From Bedellia somnulentella (lineage: Eukaryota > Arthropoda > Insecta > Lepidoptera > Bedelliidae): a DNA stretch of 64,000 bases. The notes under the pieces are model-generated. The model saw nothing but the letters and a program-made list of their open reading frames with translations, was not told where the DNA came from and made no database searches. A program made the position numbers and the translations under genes. The DNA lies in assembly GCA_963576735.1 (NCBI GenBank), contig OY755191.1, positions 11,313,608 to 11,377,607 of the forward strand, written 5' to 3'. Of the stretch, positions 43,081 to 56,250 are shown in pieces. Position 1 is the stretch's first letter. Each line of letters starts with the position of its first letter.

Positions 43081-46001
43081 TGTAGTGTAGTGCGAGTGCA
43101 TCTTGTCCCCCTCTTGCTATTATATATTGTATGTTAGTCTTAAGTCTTGAGCAGTAATAAACGTATATCCAACCAAGCAACACGTCTATCAATTCATACA
43201 TTGCATGGCGACCCTGCCAGTGCAGCCACGCGGCTGCGCTGCGCACGAGTACATACAATTTAATTATGTGAGAAATAAAGTGCTAATAGTATCAGAATAA
43301 GATAAAAAAGCAATAGGCTATCATATTTGAAGAATCAAATAAATTTCGAGGAGCGGTAGTGATAAACCTGAAGAGACTGCACAAAGTGAATGAAAGGAAA
43401 AATACCAAGACAATAGCAAACTGGACATGATGTTCCGGCTCACGTCTACCCAGTGAGGTGACTAATATTTAATTATTGGCAATAAAAAAGTGGCAATGTT
43501 AAGTATGACTATCCTTGGTGCGTAAATAAAGTGCGTAATAATCCAATTTAATTTAAAAGTATACAGTGTTTAATTTAATTATGAAAAGGTATTTCAGCTT
43601 ATTTCTCTCTATTTCTATTTTTATATAAACAAACTTTTATTTTTAATGTAGTTATATAATATTCATGTAACTTACATACATATTTTCTACATGTGTTTGC
43701 ATTCGAATAATTTAATTATTTTCTGATAGGTAGTCTTTTGTTATGTGAACGGAGCACTTATTATAATATTATTATAAGTATTTATGTGTATTTTCTATCA
43801 ATTACATTATGCAACAAGTACACTCGTCTATCAATTACATCATTGCATGGCGACCCTGCCAGTGCGGCCTAGTGGCTGCGCTGCACACGGGAACATGGAT
43901 TTATAATTTTAATATTCAAAATACAGTGCACAGTGGTGAAACACAAGTGTGTATGTACAAACACAGGAATACAATTTTACAAGATTGACACCAGAATAAT
44001 TGAAACTGGATTATTTAAATTTGAAGAATGTTACATATAGCCAAGCCTGAAGGACCAATACTTTAACCTAAACGGACACACCCAGGACCGAAAAATGGGA
44101 CCAACTTGCTTTCCATTGAGTGAACCACGTCACTCAATGGAAAGCCTTGAAAATGTTATGTTTTGTGCGAATATTTTATAATGTTGAGTGACTGGAAATG
44201 ACAATCAGTGGTACGGTGCGTAATTAGTAATTATAACAAGATTTATGTATTTAAAAATGATTAGCTAGTTTTACATATAAGATAATGAAACGTTAAGTTT
44301 AGTACTCCTTATTTTTATGGTTTTAGGTTAATAATATTTTTTAGTAAAGATATTTAAATATGTATTAACGTAGAGAGATACCGATTTAATTAAAATTTAA
44401 GTCAACATTTAATTAGTATACTTATGATTTAGCGCTAATATTCTAACGTGAACTAATAGTTACTGAATAAATAAACCAATAATGTCTCGTGTATTACATG
44501 AACGATTCTCTTTTAAAAAGATTTTCATTTAATATGTTATGAGATCGTCTTGGCTACGGCTTATTTATGAAAAAATAACATAAATATTTAAACATTAAGT
44601 TTATATAAAGCATAATGAGAACAAATTGATTTCAATATTATAATGTAATTAATAACGGAAATGTTATTTAAAAAAATGATACTAGGTTTTCGGATGGTAA
44701 AAAAATGAAAAGAAAGATGAGAGTAAAGTCGAATGAATTTAATAGTTTATAAATGAATTTAAGCAAAAGGTTCATAGAATGGCGAAAATAAGAGTATTGA
44801 GTTGAAATGATGTTTGTTGCTAGGCTGATATTTGCGTATGTTTTGGTACGGGGCGATGGAAGTGATAGCGTTGCATACATATACGGCATGAAGAATTCTA
44901 TGAAGTCATCGCTGTGTGTGGTATGATTGAGATGGTTAGGTGATGTGATTGTTATGATTAAAAAAGGTAATGGAATGTAGCCAAAGTAAGTATGATGGAT
45001 TTGAAAGTTTATGAAATGTAGTTTGTAATATGGTAGTTTCAATTGATAAGTTTTTGATGTTCATTTGACTTGATCACTCAAATGTTACTTCGATTATTTA
45101 CCAATTGATAACGAAATATGGAATGTAAGAATAACGGAAGGTTTTTGAAAGTAGTATATTAAGTCATACAAGGTACACCAAGGTACAAAGCAGATCTCTG
45201 AATCCTTTTTATCTGATCATGACGCGGTTGAATACCCTTCGTGAAGAAAATTGGACACCAAAAGAGTGTTAAAAGAGAGAGACTGTAGAATAAGCAAATG
45301 AATGCGCATATTATATAATAAAAAAAAAATGTACCTTGAAATTAAATAAAATGAATGAATTAATATTATGTAAAAAGGGCGGCCGACCCAATAATTATAT
45401 TACTGTATCTTGATAAGAAATGAAGTATAAATAAAAAATATGACTTGAGAAGGAAGCATGGTTGTCCACAGCTATTTTAAATATACGATAAAAATATAAG
45501 AGGATCATTATAAAAAATAAATGAAATATAATTAAGTTAATGACTATTGTGAAGGAGAAATGTATAAAAAAAATATATGTGGTAATAGTACTATGACATG
45601 TCTTTAAAAAAATTACTTGATTGTGATTACGCGGCAAATCGTTTGGCCTACGATTTGTTTGCTTATCCCGGATTTTACAAAAAGATTTAATTAAGTATTA
45701 TAGTTAAGTTTTACTAAATAGATAAATGAGTCCTAAAAAAGTATAAAATTAAATTTTATTTTATTCGATATTTCATTCTTATTGATATTATATTCTTATG
45801 ATTAGATTAATGAATATTAATTTGTTTAAAAAATATGTTAATGATAAACATTTTTTTTGTTTGCAAAGGGGGAAGGTGTAGTGTAGTGCGAGTGCATCTT
45901 GTCCCCCTCTTGCTATTATATATTGTATGTTAGTCTTAAGTCTTGAGCAGTAATAAACGTATATCCAACCAAGCAACACGTCTATCAATTCATACATTGC
46001 A
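43081..46001 (+). mobile_element. Young non-coding LTR retrotransposon (2.9 kb)
   Basis: Two LTRs of 125 bp (43081-43205 and 45877-46001) start TGTAGTGTAGTGCGAG, end CATACATTGCA, and appear identical. CAGT flanks the element (43077-43080 and 46002-46005), a 4-bp target duplication. Directly after the first LTR is TGGCGACCCTGCCAG, a primer-binding site; directly before the second is the purine tract GCAAAGGGGGAAGG. A second partial LTR-end plus primer-site copy lies at about 43824-43910. The interior holds no gag or pol, only short AT-rich frames. It is a LARD-like passenger that depends on another element's proteins. Confidence 0.92.
44111..44146 (+). repeat. Perfect 14-bp hairpin in the LTR element leader
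   Basis: CTTTCCATTGAGTG and CACTCAATGGAAAG pair across an 8-base loop. In the element's RNA this would be a stable stem-loop; a packaging or dimerisation role is conjecture. Confidence 0.8.
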
Positions 46002-46312
46002 CAGTATATATTTTTTTCCGCATTGACTAATTACTATGAAGCCGAGTTTGCTCAGAAATCCGTCAACGGCAAGGTATACTTCTTCATGTGTCAAAACATG
46101 TGACTACATTTTAACAGCTTGCTATTATACAATGATTTGGAGGAATATGATATTGTAATAGTTCACGTCAAGCTTATTATGGCATTTGCAGCCGAAAATG
46201 GTTCCTATGACATGGATTTAAGGACGTGGCAGCTGTCAATAAACACAAAGCTAGATCGGTGCGCGCGTGACTTAGCGAAGTAGCGAACTTCGTACTGAGC
46301 TGTTTTTTTTAA

Positions 46313-46974
46313 TGTGAGAAATTTAATATACTTATATAATATATAAATATGAACACTTCACATCATTAACACAAAAAAATATCCTTCTATTTGTTCCATG
46401 ATGATTCGTATTCCTCACAATCACTAGCTAAATAGTGATAGTACAAACCACAGATAATATAATACTATACTAGTACAAACGCAAACAAGTCCATTGATCT
46501 GGAATCACTGCAATCTTTAAAGGATTTGTTTGTCATATAATATTGAATATATCGTTAGTTTGGGGCTAATTTCATCTGTATCATATATGTCTGTTTATCT
46601 TTTATTATAAACTTGATGAAAATATTTTTTTTTGGGAATGACAATAGGTTTTAATTTGCAATGGGCCACCCACTTCTATGAGGCCAAGCTCAGCAGCCTT
46701 TGCCCTACGTAAGATTAGTGAAATATCTGGTCCTAGCTGACTCGACAGACTTCGTACTGTCAACTTTGCTTATGACAAAGCTTGAGCCGTTTTTTCCGGG
46801 GGTCATTATCTAGCATTCTGCCAAATTTCATTCATATACATTACATACTTAGCTTTTTGCCTCAAACACTAAACTAAACTCTCACATTTATAATATTCAT
46901 AGGATTGTAACGTACCTTATTGATGATTACAGCTATTTCATAGCATATTATATAGAATAAAACATACATACAAA
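46313..46974. other. AT-rich stretch without recognised features
   Basis: Nothing supported beyond the right part of the X repeat; a short (CATA)n tract precedes the next family A SINE. Confidence 0.4.
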
Positions 46975-47225
46975 CATACATACATACATATACTCACGGC
47001 TATAAATCCCTAGATGGGGTAGCCAGAGCTAAGGAATTAGACATTCCTCAGCCACTTTTGGAATGTTAAGTGGGGAAAGGATGGTAAAATAAAGGTTGTT
47101 GGTGATGGGTCTCCAACCGCATCGCCCAAAAACCCCTTAAAAGCCCCAATACCGTTAGTCGCCTCTTACGTACACCCACCGGAAGAAACGGGGTAGTGCT
47201 ATTCTAAGCCGACACTACACAGCTT
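46975..47225 (-). repeat. SINE-like family A copy, complete
   Basis: A well-preserved minus-strand copy of the second subfamily, from the (CATA)n tract to AAGCCGACACTACACAGC. Confidence 0.85.
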
Positions 47226-47287
47226 AATAATTAAATTCATTACAAAGTAAAAAAAAAGTAAATAGTATCCATTATAGTGTTATTTTA

Positions 47288-48038
<751 letters not shown>

Positions 48039-48139
48039 AGCCGAATACATTAGTGTTATTCTTACTCCAACACAACCAAACGCCTTAGTTTGTGGAAACA
48101 GCAAAGATATACTGGTCAGTACACCCTGCTGTATACCAA

Positions 48140-49336
48140 CTTATAATTCTTCTTCTTATTCGTGTGAGAGTGTCAAATCTTCATAGTGCATGCAGCCAAT
48201 GCTTCACGACCGCTATCGCTTTAGGCGTTGCCTTCAGCAAGTCTTCAGTAGTGCAGGTGTAAGGACAGTCTGGGCACTGTAGCAGGTGTTGGCTATTATG
48301 GTTCTGGCCACAGGCGCAATTGGTGCTGGCGTCTGGTGGCAGGAATCCCCATCCTTTCATGATGTCGCGTGTCCGTGCCACGCCAACTCTGAGCCGGTTG
48401 AGTCCCTTCCACACCGCCCATTTCTCAGACGCCCCCGCCGGTAGGTGCTCTGCCGGTGCAAAGAGTTCGTCCTGCTTCGCCAGTTGCCCTTTCCATGTTT
48501 CGAGGCGAGCTTCTTGTGGTGTTGCGTGTTGGAGTGGTTTATTCCTGGCAAAGCTTTTACGGGACTTAAGGCGCTCTTGAGTCGGTGAGTGAGAGTAGAG
48601 CATGTGCCGCCTATCATGCAGTTGTTTCGTCCGTTCGATCGCAGTTGCTACATCACGCCGCACATTTGGAGGTGCTATTCCCGCCAGCTGGTAGAGTTTT
48701 GATGTGGGCGTGGGTTTGAGGCAACCGGTTACGAGTCTGCAGGTTTCGTTCACTGCAATATCGACTTGACGAGCATGCGCAGAGTTTTTCCATGCTGGGC
48801 AAGCATACTCCGCCGCGGATATACTGAGGGCGAGAGCAGTAGTGCGCAACGTGTGTGGGTTAGCTCCCCAGGTGCTACCTGTCATGCGACGCTGTTGTTC
48901 CGAGCTGACAGTGCTTCTTGAATGTTAGGGTTCTGTCCATAGTGACGCCAAGATATTTAGGGGCGAACGTGTGTTCCAGTGGTTTGCTTTCCCATGTTAC
49001 CTTTAGCTCTCTGGAGGCCTCTCTGTTTTTGAGGTGAAAAGCCGACACTTGGGTTTTCGCGGGGTTCGGCTTGAGTTGGTTGCTAACGTGTAGTACGCTG
49101 AGAGAGTTTCTAACGTATTTGACAAGCTCTCCTCCACCTCTTCAAAAGATTTCCTCTGTGATGTTAGTGCAAGGTCGTCTGTGAAGAGGAAATGCCTCAT
49201 GCCTTCGCAAATTGGCTGGTCATTTGTGTAGACATTGAACAAGGCCGGGGCCAGGACGCTTCCCTGTGGAAGTCCGTTTTTCTGCCGTCGCCATCTGCTA
49301 TCTTGTTGTTGGAAATCTGGAAAATGTCTGGAAAAG
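48140..49336 (-). pseudogene. Jockey/CR1-type LINE, 5'-truncated ORF2
   Basis: The minus strand reads QGSVLAPALFNVYTND and FLFTDDLALTSQ (reverse transcriptase palm, with TDD in place of the usual ADD), KYLGVTMDRTLTF, then after a frame change near 48890 a 234-codon C-terminal part (SAAEYACPAWKNSAHARQVD ... CACGQNHNSQHLLQCPDC). It ends in CGAATAAGAAGAAG. The 5' part is cut off by Helitron H2 copy 2, inserted at 49337. Confidence 0.85.
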
Positions 49337-50821
49337 CTAGCTTTTTGCCCGCGACTACGTCCGTTAGGACTACATTTTTTGCATCCAGTTTACATCCAAA
49401 ATACCAAAACACTATCTAACTACACTAACTTCTGTTTTTTTGTATTTATATTCCCGTGGGCGTTGTAATAGATATAAAGAACATTGAGACTTTTTAAGTG
49501 ATTATTGGGCGATGCAGTTGGACGGTTGGACGGACCCCATTCAACTTCCAAAAGTAGATAAAGAATTACTATCTTTGGAGCTGTGGCTACCCTTTTTGGG
49601 ATTTATAGCCGTTAGTATATTCTCATGATTGATTGATGGATGAATTTCATACATTCCTTTTTGTAGTTGTTATATCAGTCAATCGCATCAAGATTCAAAT
49701 TTCTAGATACATTGTATTTATAGATCAAAAATCTGTATAATATATTTCAATCTCTTAGGGGATGAGTTCCAAAAAACCTTTTTAATTGTTCATAAGAAAC
49801 ATGAAACAAACCATTTTGTAACCAAGTTTCTATGTTCAAAAATGAAAATATCTTGAGTAAGTATGGATAGCAGTTTGGCGACCCGGTGCTGCCCCCTACA
49901 CTGACTGTTGGTGATGTGTGAGAGATTGCAATCATCGGTCAACAGATGGAGCTGAATTTACTTTGAGATATTTACTATTATTTACAAACTATGCATTCTG
50001 AGGCTTAAACAGAATATTAATTTATGCGTAAGTAAAACATAATATATCTATGAGAATATTAGTTAAAAATAGTTAAAAAAACAAAAGCTATAAACATATT
50101 CTCAAACCTACCAAATGAATACGCGAAATTCATACAATATACTTTCAATTATCTTTATTCATACATATTCGCATAGTTGAATGTGAAAAAGAAGGATTAG
50201 TGCATCCTATTATTCTAACCTAACACAAAAGCAAAAAAAATACGCAAAAAGACATTGACCACCCGGGATTAGAACCTGGGTCTTTCGTACTTAGTGTTTA
50301 CCAAACGTTATACCGATACGCCACGCAGACATTATGTGTAAGTCTCAAATTTGTGATATCCTATATATCTAGTAGTCATACTATTGACAAACAATTACTT
50401 TGACAATTAGTTTTATGAACATTGATGAAAATGGATGAAACCCTTATTTTTTCCAAAAAGACTATTAATGAAGAGTCCGATAAAGTCGGTCGATGAAAAA
50501 ATTAATCGTGTAAATATAGGGAACCATATAAAAGTTATATTTTTTATGCTCCTGTGGGAACCCTTGCGAAATCCGGGATAAATTATATCCTATATGTTGG
50601 CCAGGTGTATAACCTACATTCATGCCAAATTTGATCAAGATCGGTCCGGTAGAATTAACGTGATGAACGGACATACAGACAGACAGACAGACAGACATTT
50701 TTTTCAAAAATAGCAAATTTGGCTTCAGTATCGAAAATAAAACATATTCCACCAATTTAAATTTTTTTTTCTTCGATGTACAGTTTTGACCTCGTTACAG
50801 TCTTATTATAGTATAGATAGA
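49337..50821 (-). mobile_element. Helitron family H2, copy 2
   Basis: Begins (minus strand) TCTATCTATACTATAATAAG and ends GGGCAAAAAGCTAG, inserted within the LINE. It has the same internal layout as copy 1, with the tRNA-like and SINE segments and a short (ACAG)n tract, and is close to it in sequence. Confidence 0.85.
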
Positions 50822-52030
50822 TTAAAGAATAAATAAAGGAAAGAAAAATTTTTCGACACAGGCGGGGATCGAACCCGCGACCTCGGGTAAACGCCCCGGA
50901 CGCTCTGCCAACTGAGCTACCGTGTCAGTTGGCTGCCAGTGCGAAATTCTTCTATCCTTTTTTTCTTTTACACGTTAAAGTAGTGTTTGCGTTTCCTACC
51001 TCCAAATTTTTACTAACTCGGAAGGCCACTTGTCTACCTTTTCAGATAGAATGCAAATGTTAAAAACGCCTAACTATCACATAATTTAAATCTTTTTGTT
51101 CATGAAAACCTCATGTGGGGATTATTACTAATAATTAAAGAATAAATAAAGGAAAGAAAAATTTTTCGACACAGGCGGGGATCGAACCCGCGACCTCGGG
51201 TAAACGCACCGGACGCTCTGCCAACTGAGCTACCGTGTCAGTTGGCTGCCAGTGCGAAATTCTTCTATCCTTTATTTCTTTTACACGTTAAAGTAGTGTT
51301 TGCGTTTCCTACCTCCAAATTTTTACTAATTCGGAAGGCCACTTGTCTACCTTTTCAGATAGAATGCAAATGTTGAAAACGCCTAACTATCACATAATTT
51401 AAATCTTTTTGTTCATGAAAACCTCATGTGGGGTTTATTACTAATAATTAAAGAATAAATAAAGGAAAGAAAAATTTTTCGACACAGGCGGGGATCGAAC
51501 CCGCGACCTCGGGTAAACGCCCCGGACGCTCTGCCAACTGAGCTACCGTGTCAGTTGGCTGCCAGTGCGAAATTCTTCTATCCTTTATTTCTTTTACACG
51601 TTAAAGTAGTGTTTGCGTTTCCTACCTCCAAATTTTTACTAAAACGGAAGGCCACGTCTACCTTTTAAGATAGAATGCAAATGTTGAAAACGCCTAACTA
51701 TCACATAATTTAAATCTTTTTGTTCATGAAAACCTTCCGAATTAGTAAAAATTTGGAGGTAGGAAACGCAAACACTACTTTAACGTGTAAAAGAAAAAAA
51801 GGATAGAAGAATTTTGCACTGGCAGCCAACTGACACGGTAGCTCAGTTGGCAGAGCGTCCGGGGCGTTTACCCGAGGTCGCGGTTTCGATCCCCGCCTGT
51901 GTCGAAAAAAAAAATTTTCTTTCCTTTATTTATTCTTTAATTATTATTAGTAATAATCCCCACATGAGGTTTTCATGAACAAAAAGATTTAAATTATGTG
52001 ATAGTTAGGCGTTTTCAACATTTGCATTCT
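50822..52030. repeat. Tandem array II of ~313-bp units with tRNA-like heads
   Basis: Heads on minus at 50855-50926, 51168-51239 and 51481-51552 (exactly 313 bp apart) and on plus at 51832-51903. These 72-nt heads have TCCGGGGCGTTTACCCGAGG or TCCGGTGCGTTTACCCGAGG in the anticodon arm, one base longer than in array I, so that arm pairs less well. Units share the spacer sequences of array I. It follows Helitron copy 2 without a break and ends at the P-element fragment. Confidence 0.88.
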
Positions 52031-52048
52031 ATCTGAAAAGGTAGACAA

Positions 52049-53990
52049 GTGGCCTTAGTTTTTATGGCTCGTGGTGTAGTGGACAAATGGCAACAGCCAA
52101 TTTGTTACTACTTCTGTGAGGGTTCGATTTCGGCATATATTCTAAAGAATATACTCAAAGAAGTAGTCCTTGAAATTGCAAAAACAGGATTAGTTCCAGT
52201 AGCGTTGGTATCCGACCAGGGGTCATCAATTCAGTCAGCTCTTAATAAATTAAAAGAAGACTCTAGAAGAGAGTATAACAATTATGGTAAGTTTAGTTCT
52301 ATATGTATAGTGTAATGGAATTTATTAAAATTATTCAAGGTTTTAAAACTTTTTCTTTTATAACAGACTAGCTTTTTGCCCGCGACTTCGTCCACGTGGA
52401 CTACATTTTTTGCATCCGCTTTACACCCAAAACACCTAAACACCATCACAACTTCTGTTTTTTTATATTTATATTCCCGCGGGTGTTGTAAAGAATATAA
52501 AGGACATTGAGGCTTTTTAAGTGATTGTTGGGCGATGCAGTTGGTGACCTATCACTAACAACCTTTATTTAACTACGTTTTCCCCAATCTATTTCCAAAA
52601 GTGGATGAAGAATTACTATCTCTGAAGCTATGGCTACCCTTTAATGAGATTTATGCCCGTTAATATATACTCATTAATGATGGATAGATGAATTAAATGG
52701 ACATTTATTTTGATGAAAAAATTGATAAATCCCTTATTTTTTTCAAAAACACTATTAATAAAGAGTCTGATAAAGTCGGTCGATAAAAAAATAACAAATC
52801 GTGTAAATATGGGGAGCAATAAGTTGGTGATGTGAGAGAGATTGCAATCATCGGCCAATAGATGGCGGGCGGTACTGAATTAAAAATGAGATATTTACTA
52901 TTATTTACAAACTATGCATTCTGAGGCTTAAACAGAATATTAATTTATGCGTAAGTAAAGTATAATATATCTATGAGAATATTAGTTAAAAATAGTTAAA
53001 TATACAAAAGTTATAAACATATTCTCAAACCTACCAAATGAATACGCAAAATTCATACAATATGCTTTCAATTATCTTTATTCATACATATTCGCATAGT
53101 TGAATGTGAAAAAGAAGGATTAGTGCATCCTATTATTCTAACCTAACACAAAAGCAAAAAAATACGCTAAAAGACTTTGACCACCCGGGAATAGAACCTA
53201 AGTCTTTCGTACTTAGAATTTACTAAACGGAATACCACTACGCCACGCAGACATTTGTGTAAGTCTCAAATTTGTGATATCCTATATATCTAGTAGTCAT
53301 ACTATTGACAAACAATTAAATGGATAATTTTTTTGATGAAAATGGATGAAACCCTTATTTTTTCCAAAAAGACTTAATGAAGAGTCCGATAAAGTCGGTC
53401 GATGAAAAAAATAATCGTGTAAATATGGGGAACCATATAAAAGTAATGTTTTTTTTATACTCCTGTGGGAACCCTTGCGAAATCCGGGATAAATTATATC
53501 CTATATGTTGGCCAGGTGTATAACCTACATTCATGCCAAATTTGATAAAGATCGGTCCGGTAGAATTAACGTGATGAACGGACATACAGACAGACAGAGT
53601 AGACAGACAGAGTAGACAGACAGGCAGACATTTTTTTCAAAAATACCAAATTTGGCTTCAGTATCGAAAATAAAACATATTCCACCGGTTTTTATTTTTT
53701 TTTCTTCAATGTACAGTTTTGACCTCGTTACAGTCTTATGATAGTATAGATAGATGATACCATTATCATTGGAGAAAACCGCCTTAATGTTTTTTATGAT
53801 CCACCCCACCTCATCAAGGGTGTTAGAAATAATTTTATAACTAAAATCATTAAACACGAGGGAAAAATTTCGAAATGGAGTGACATTATGGATGTTTATA
53901 TGATGGATCTCGAGCTTACAGATATGCGCATGCTGAAAAAACTAAATGATGATTACGTGATACCAGATAAAATAAAAAAAAATTAAGGTT
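52049..53990 (+). pseudogene. P-element (THAP9-like) transposase, central fragment split by a Helitron
   Basis: Exon piece 1 (52049-52288) reads KWQQPICYYFCEGSISAYIL and LVPVALVSDQGSSIQSAL, the RNase-H-like region with the catalytic Asp in SDQGSS, and ends at the donor GGTAAGT. The acceptor ATAACAG at 52361-52366 is followed by one exonic base, then a Helitron (52368-53754). The exon resumes at 53755 in phase: DTIIIGENRLNVFYDPPHLI, KGVRNN, the start of the GTP-binding insertion region. It ends at TAA near 53985, earlier than in the family. N-terminal THAP domain absent. Confidence 0.82.
52368..53754 (-). mobile_element. Helitron family H2, copy 3 (rearranged)
   Basis: Same termini as copies 1 and 2 (CTAGCTTTTTGCCCGCGACT at the left, GTATAGATAGA at the right). 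An internal segment near 52690-52830 repeats sequence found again at 53330-53430, so this copy is rearranged. Confidence 0.8.
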
Positions 53991-54589
53991 AGTATAATAA
54001 TAAAATTAATTTAAAATAATTAATATACGGTTAAGGTTAATAAAAGGGAAACAAAGTGAAAAGTTTATAATTGTATTATTTATAGCATCATTATTACTTT
54101 TACTTGTAATAAATTAGTTTTCATATGATCCCTGATTAGTAAAATAGTTATGGAAGTGCTATTTAAACCTGAAAGATATATACAGTTGCAGTTTATATTT
54201 TTCCTGCCTAACTGATTAGATGTGTTTATATTTCAGGTCAAGAATTGTACTAAGGTTTTGAGTTCTACAGTTGCAAGTGCACTAACCTACACATCATTAT
54301 TTCGTAAATAAGCTTTATACTAATTTATGAAATAATTATTTATATTTTTGCGTATACTCATCCCACTATATCGACAAGGAGAAATCTTTGTATAACATGG
54401 CTAGTGTTTTTAATTAGGTAAAACAGTAAGTTGTTTGCTTTTCTTTTAAAATACCCTTTATTACATAGTTTAGTATAACCAAAGATTAAAAGTATTTTTT
54501 ACCTTATAATAACGACGGAAAATTAAATAAAGGAAATAAACATGTGAAGAAAATCGAAAATTTCCAATTGAACAAAATACTTTTGAGCA
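53991..54589. other. AT-rich stretch without recognised features
   Basis: Nothing supported; possibly further decayed P-element sequence. Confidence 0.35.
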
Positions 54590-54960
54590 ACATACATACA
54601 TATACTAACGGCTATAAATCCCTAAAAGGGGTAGCCAGAGCTGAGAAATTAAAAATTCCTCAGCCACTTTTGGAAGTTGAGTGGGAAAAAGATGGTAGAA
54701 TAAAGGTTGTTGGTGATGGGTGATGGGTCACCAACCGCATCGCCCAAAAATCCCTTAAAGAGCAAACCTCTAATTAAGTAAATAAACAAATACAAAACAC
54801 GCATATTTATAGTCTCCTTCTAACAAGAAACTATAACCAAGTATATATGTATGAATTATTATTATGAATTATATATTATTGCTGTGTAGTGTCGGCTTGG
54901 AATAGCACTACCCCATTTTTTCCGGTGCCGGTGGGTGTACGTAAGAGGCGACTGGTAGTA
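54590..54960. repeat. Two family A SINE fragments in opposite orientation
   Basis: 54590-54765 is a truncated minus copy and 54885-54960 the start of a plus copy (TGTAGTGTCGGCTTGGAATA, then GTACGTAAGAGGCGAC). Confidence 0.7.
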
Positions 54961-55442
54961 TTTACTAAATGCTTTCTCCTGTTTTATAAGTGCCGATTTT
55001 TGGACGTTGCGATAATAGCACGTTACGTTATTTCTACTGCAATCCACGATCACTTTTTTGTGCCGGCTAAGAATAACATAATCCCCTTTTACTTGGTGTC
55101 ACATGAAACCTACTATCACGAGTTTTCTTCTCGACATTCCCCTCCTATATTCCGAAGGTGTCATAAAAAATAGTTTTGTGAGATTCAAGTTTTTGTTTCA
55201 GTTATTTTAATTACAAAATATATTCATCCAAGCGAGACATCATTATAATATAGATACGAATGTCGCAATTCTACAACGTAGTACGAGACTATTTCCGTAG
55301 ATGGCGCTTAATTTATGGTTATAATAGTTACTAGTGAGGCCACTAGATGGCTTATTTTACGAGTTTGATTAAAGGTGAGGAGACGGCAGGGGGCAAGCCC
55401 AAATGCCGTTTCAAGGTTCTTACTTTTTCGGGGGACGCCCTT
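54961..55442. other. Stretch without recognised features
   Basis: Short open frames only. Pieces near 55055-55150 may be very diverged family A sequence. Confidence 0.35.
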
Positions 55443-56250
55443 AAAGTAATCGTTTCTATAAAACTCGCAATCCGCCTTCTGAGTGAAAACCATACATATT
55501 TATGTCTCTCTTACTCCTTAGCATTACTTGACTAAGGGGCGTAAAGGAAACGATTCCATAAAATTTGCAATCCGCTTGCGGCTTCCCTCGCTTTTACTAA
55601 GCCTTTGTAAGAGGCTACATCTCGATGCCGTTAGCCAATAACTGACAAAACAAATTAGTCAATAACCGTATCCTTTAGTTTAGAGTCAAAAGAGTTTTGA
55701 AAGTATGAAGGGAGGTGGGAGGTGGTTTATGCCATAATCGCGACCCTTGCCAAGTCTGTTGGCGTGGTGATTGCAGTAAAAGTAAGATGTTAATTGGTCT
55801 CAGTGTTATGCTGCTGGCCATTGACTGGTAATTTGTCTGCCACCTTTATGACTCCCATGGGAGGTACAGAGGGGTTGATATTCCACGCTGCCAGTACAGG
55901 GTACAAGTTATAGTTGAAAATATTTTTCTAGAAAAAATACAGGCCAGTATATATTTTTTTCCGCATTGACTAATTACTATGAAGCCGAGTTTGCTCAGAA
56001 ATCCATCAACGGCAAGGTATACTTCTTCATGTGTCAAAACATGTGACTACATTTTAACAGCTTGCTATTATACAATGATTTGGAGGAATATGATATTGTA
56101 ATAGTTCACGTCAAGCTTATTATGGCATTTGCAGCCGAAAATGGTTCCTATGACATGGATTTAAGGACGTGGCAGCTGTCAATAAACACAAAGCTAGATC
56201 GGTGCGCGCGTGACTTAGGGAAGTAGCGAACTTCGTACTGAGCTGTTTTT
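55443..56250 (+). repeat. Repeat copy X2 (without the two insertions)
   Basis: Matches 41670-42132, 43033-43080 and 46002-46308 joined end to end, and is cut at its right by the piggyBac element at TTAA. Confidence 0.9.

Larger units (their letters stand above)
41670..46312 (+). repeat. Repeat copy X1, enlarged by two insertions
   Basis: The flanks and centre match 55443-56250 (copy X2) closely. X1 has two extra blocks, 42133-43032 and the LTR element 43081-46001, exactly where X2 is continuous. The right edge carries an uninterrupted TTAA (46309-46312), where X2 is interrupted by piggyBac. No coding sequence recognised in the shared part. Confidence 0.88.

Noticed and set aside
44668..45637. 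Possible gag or pol frames in the LTR element
   Set aside because: The frames are short, rich in Phe/Ile/Tyr and lack any protease, reverse transcriptase or zinc-knuckle motif.
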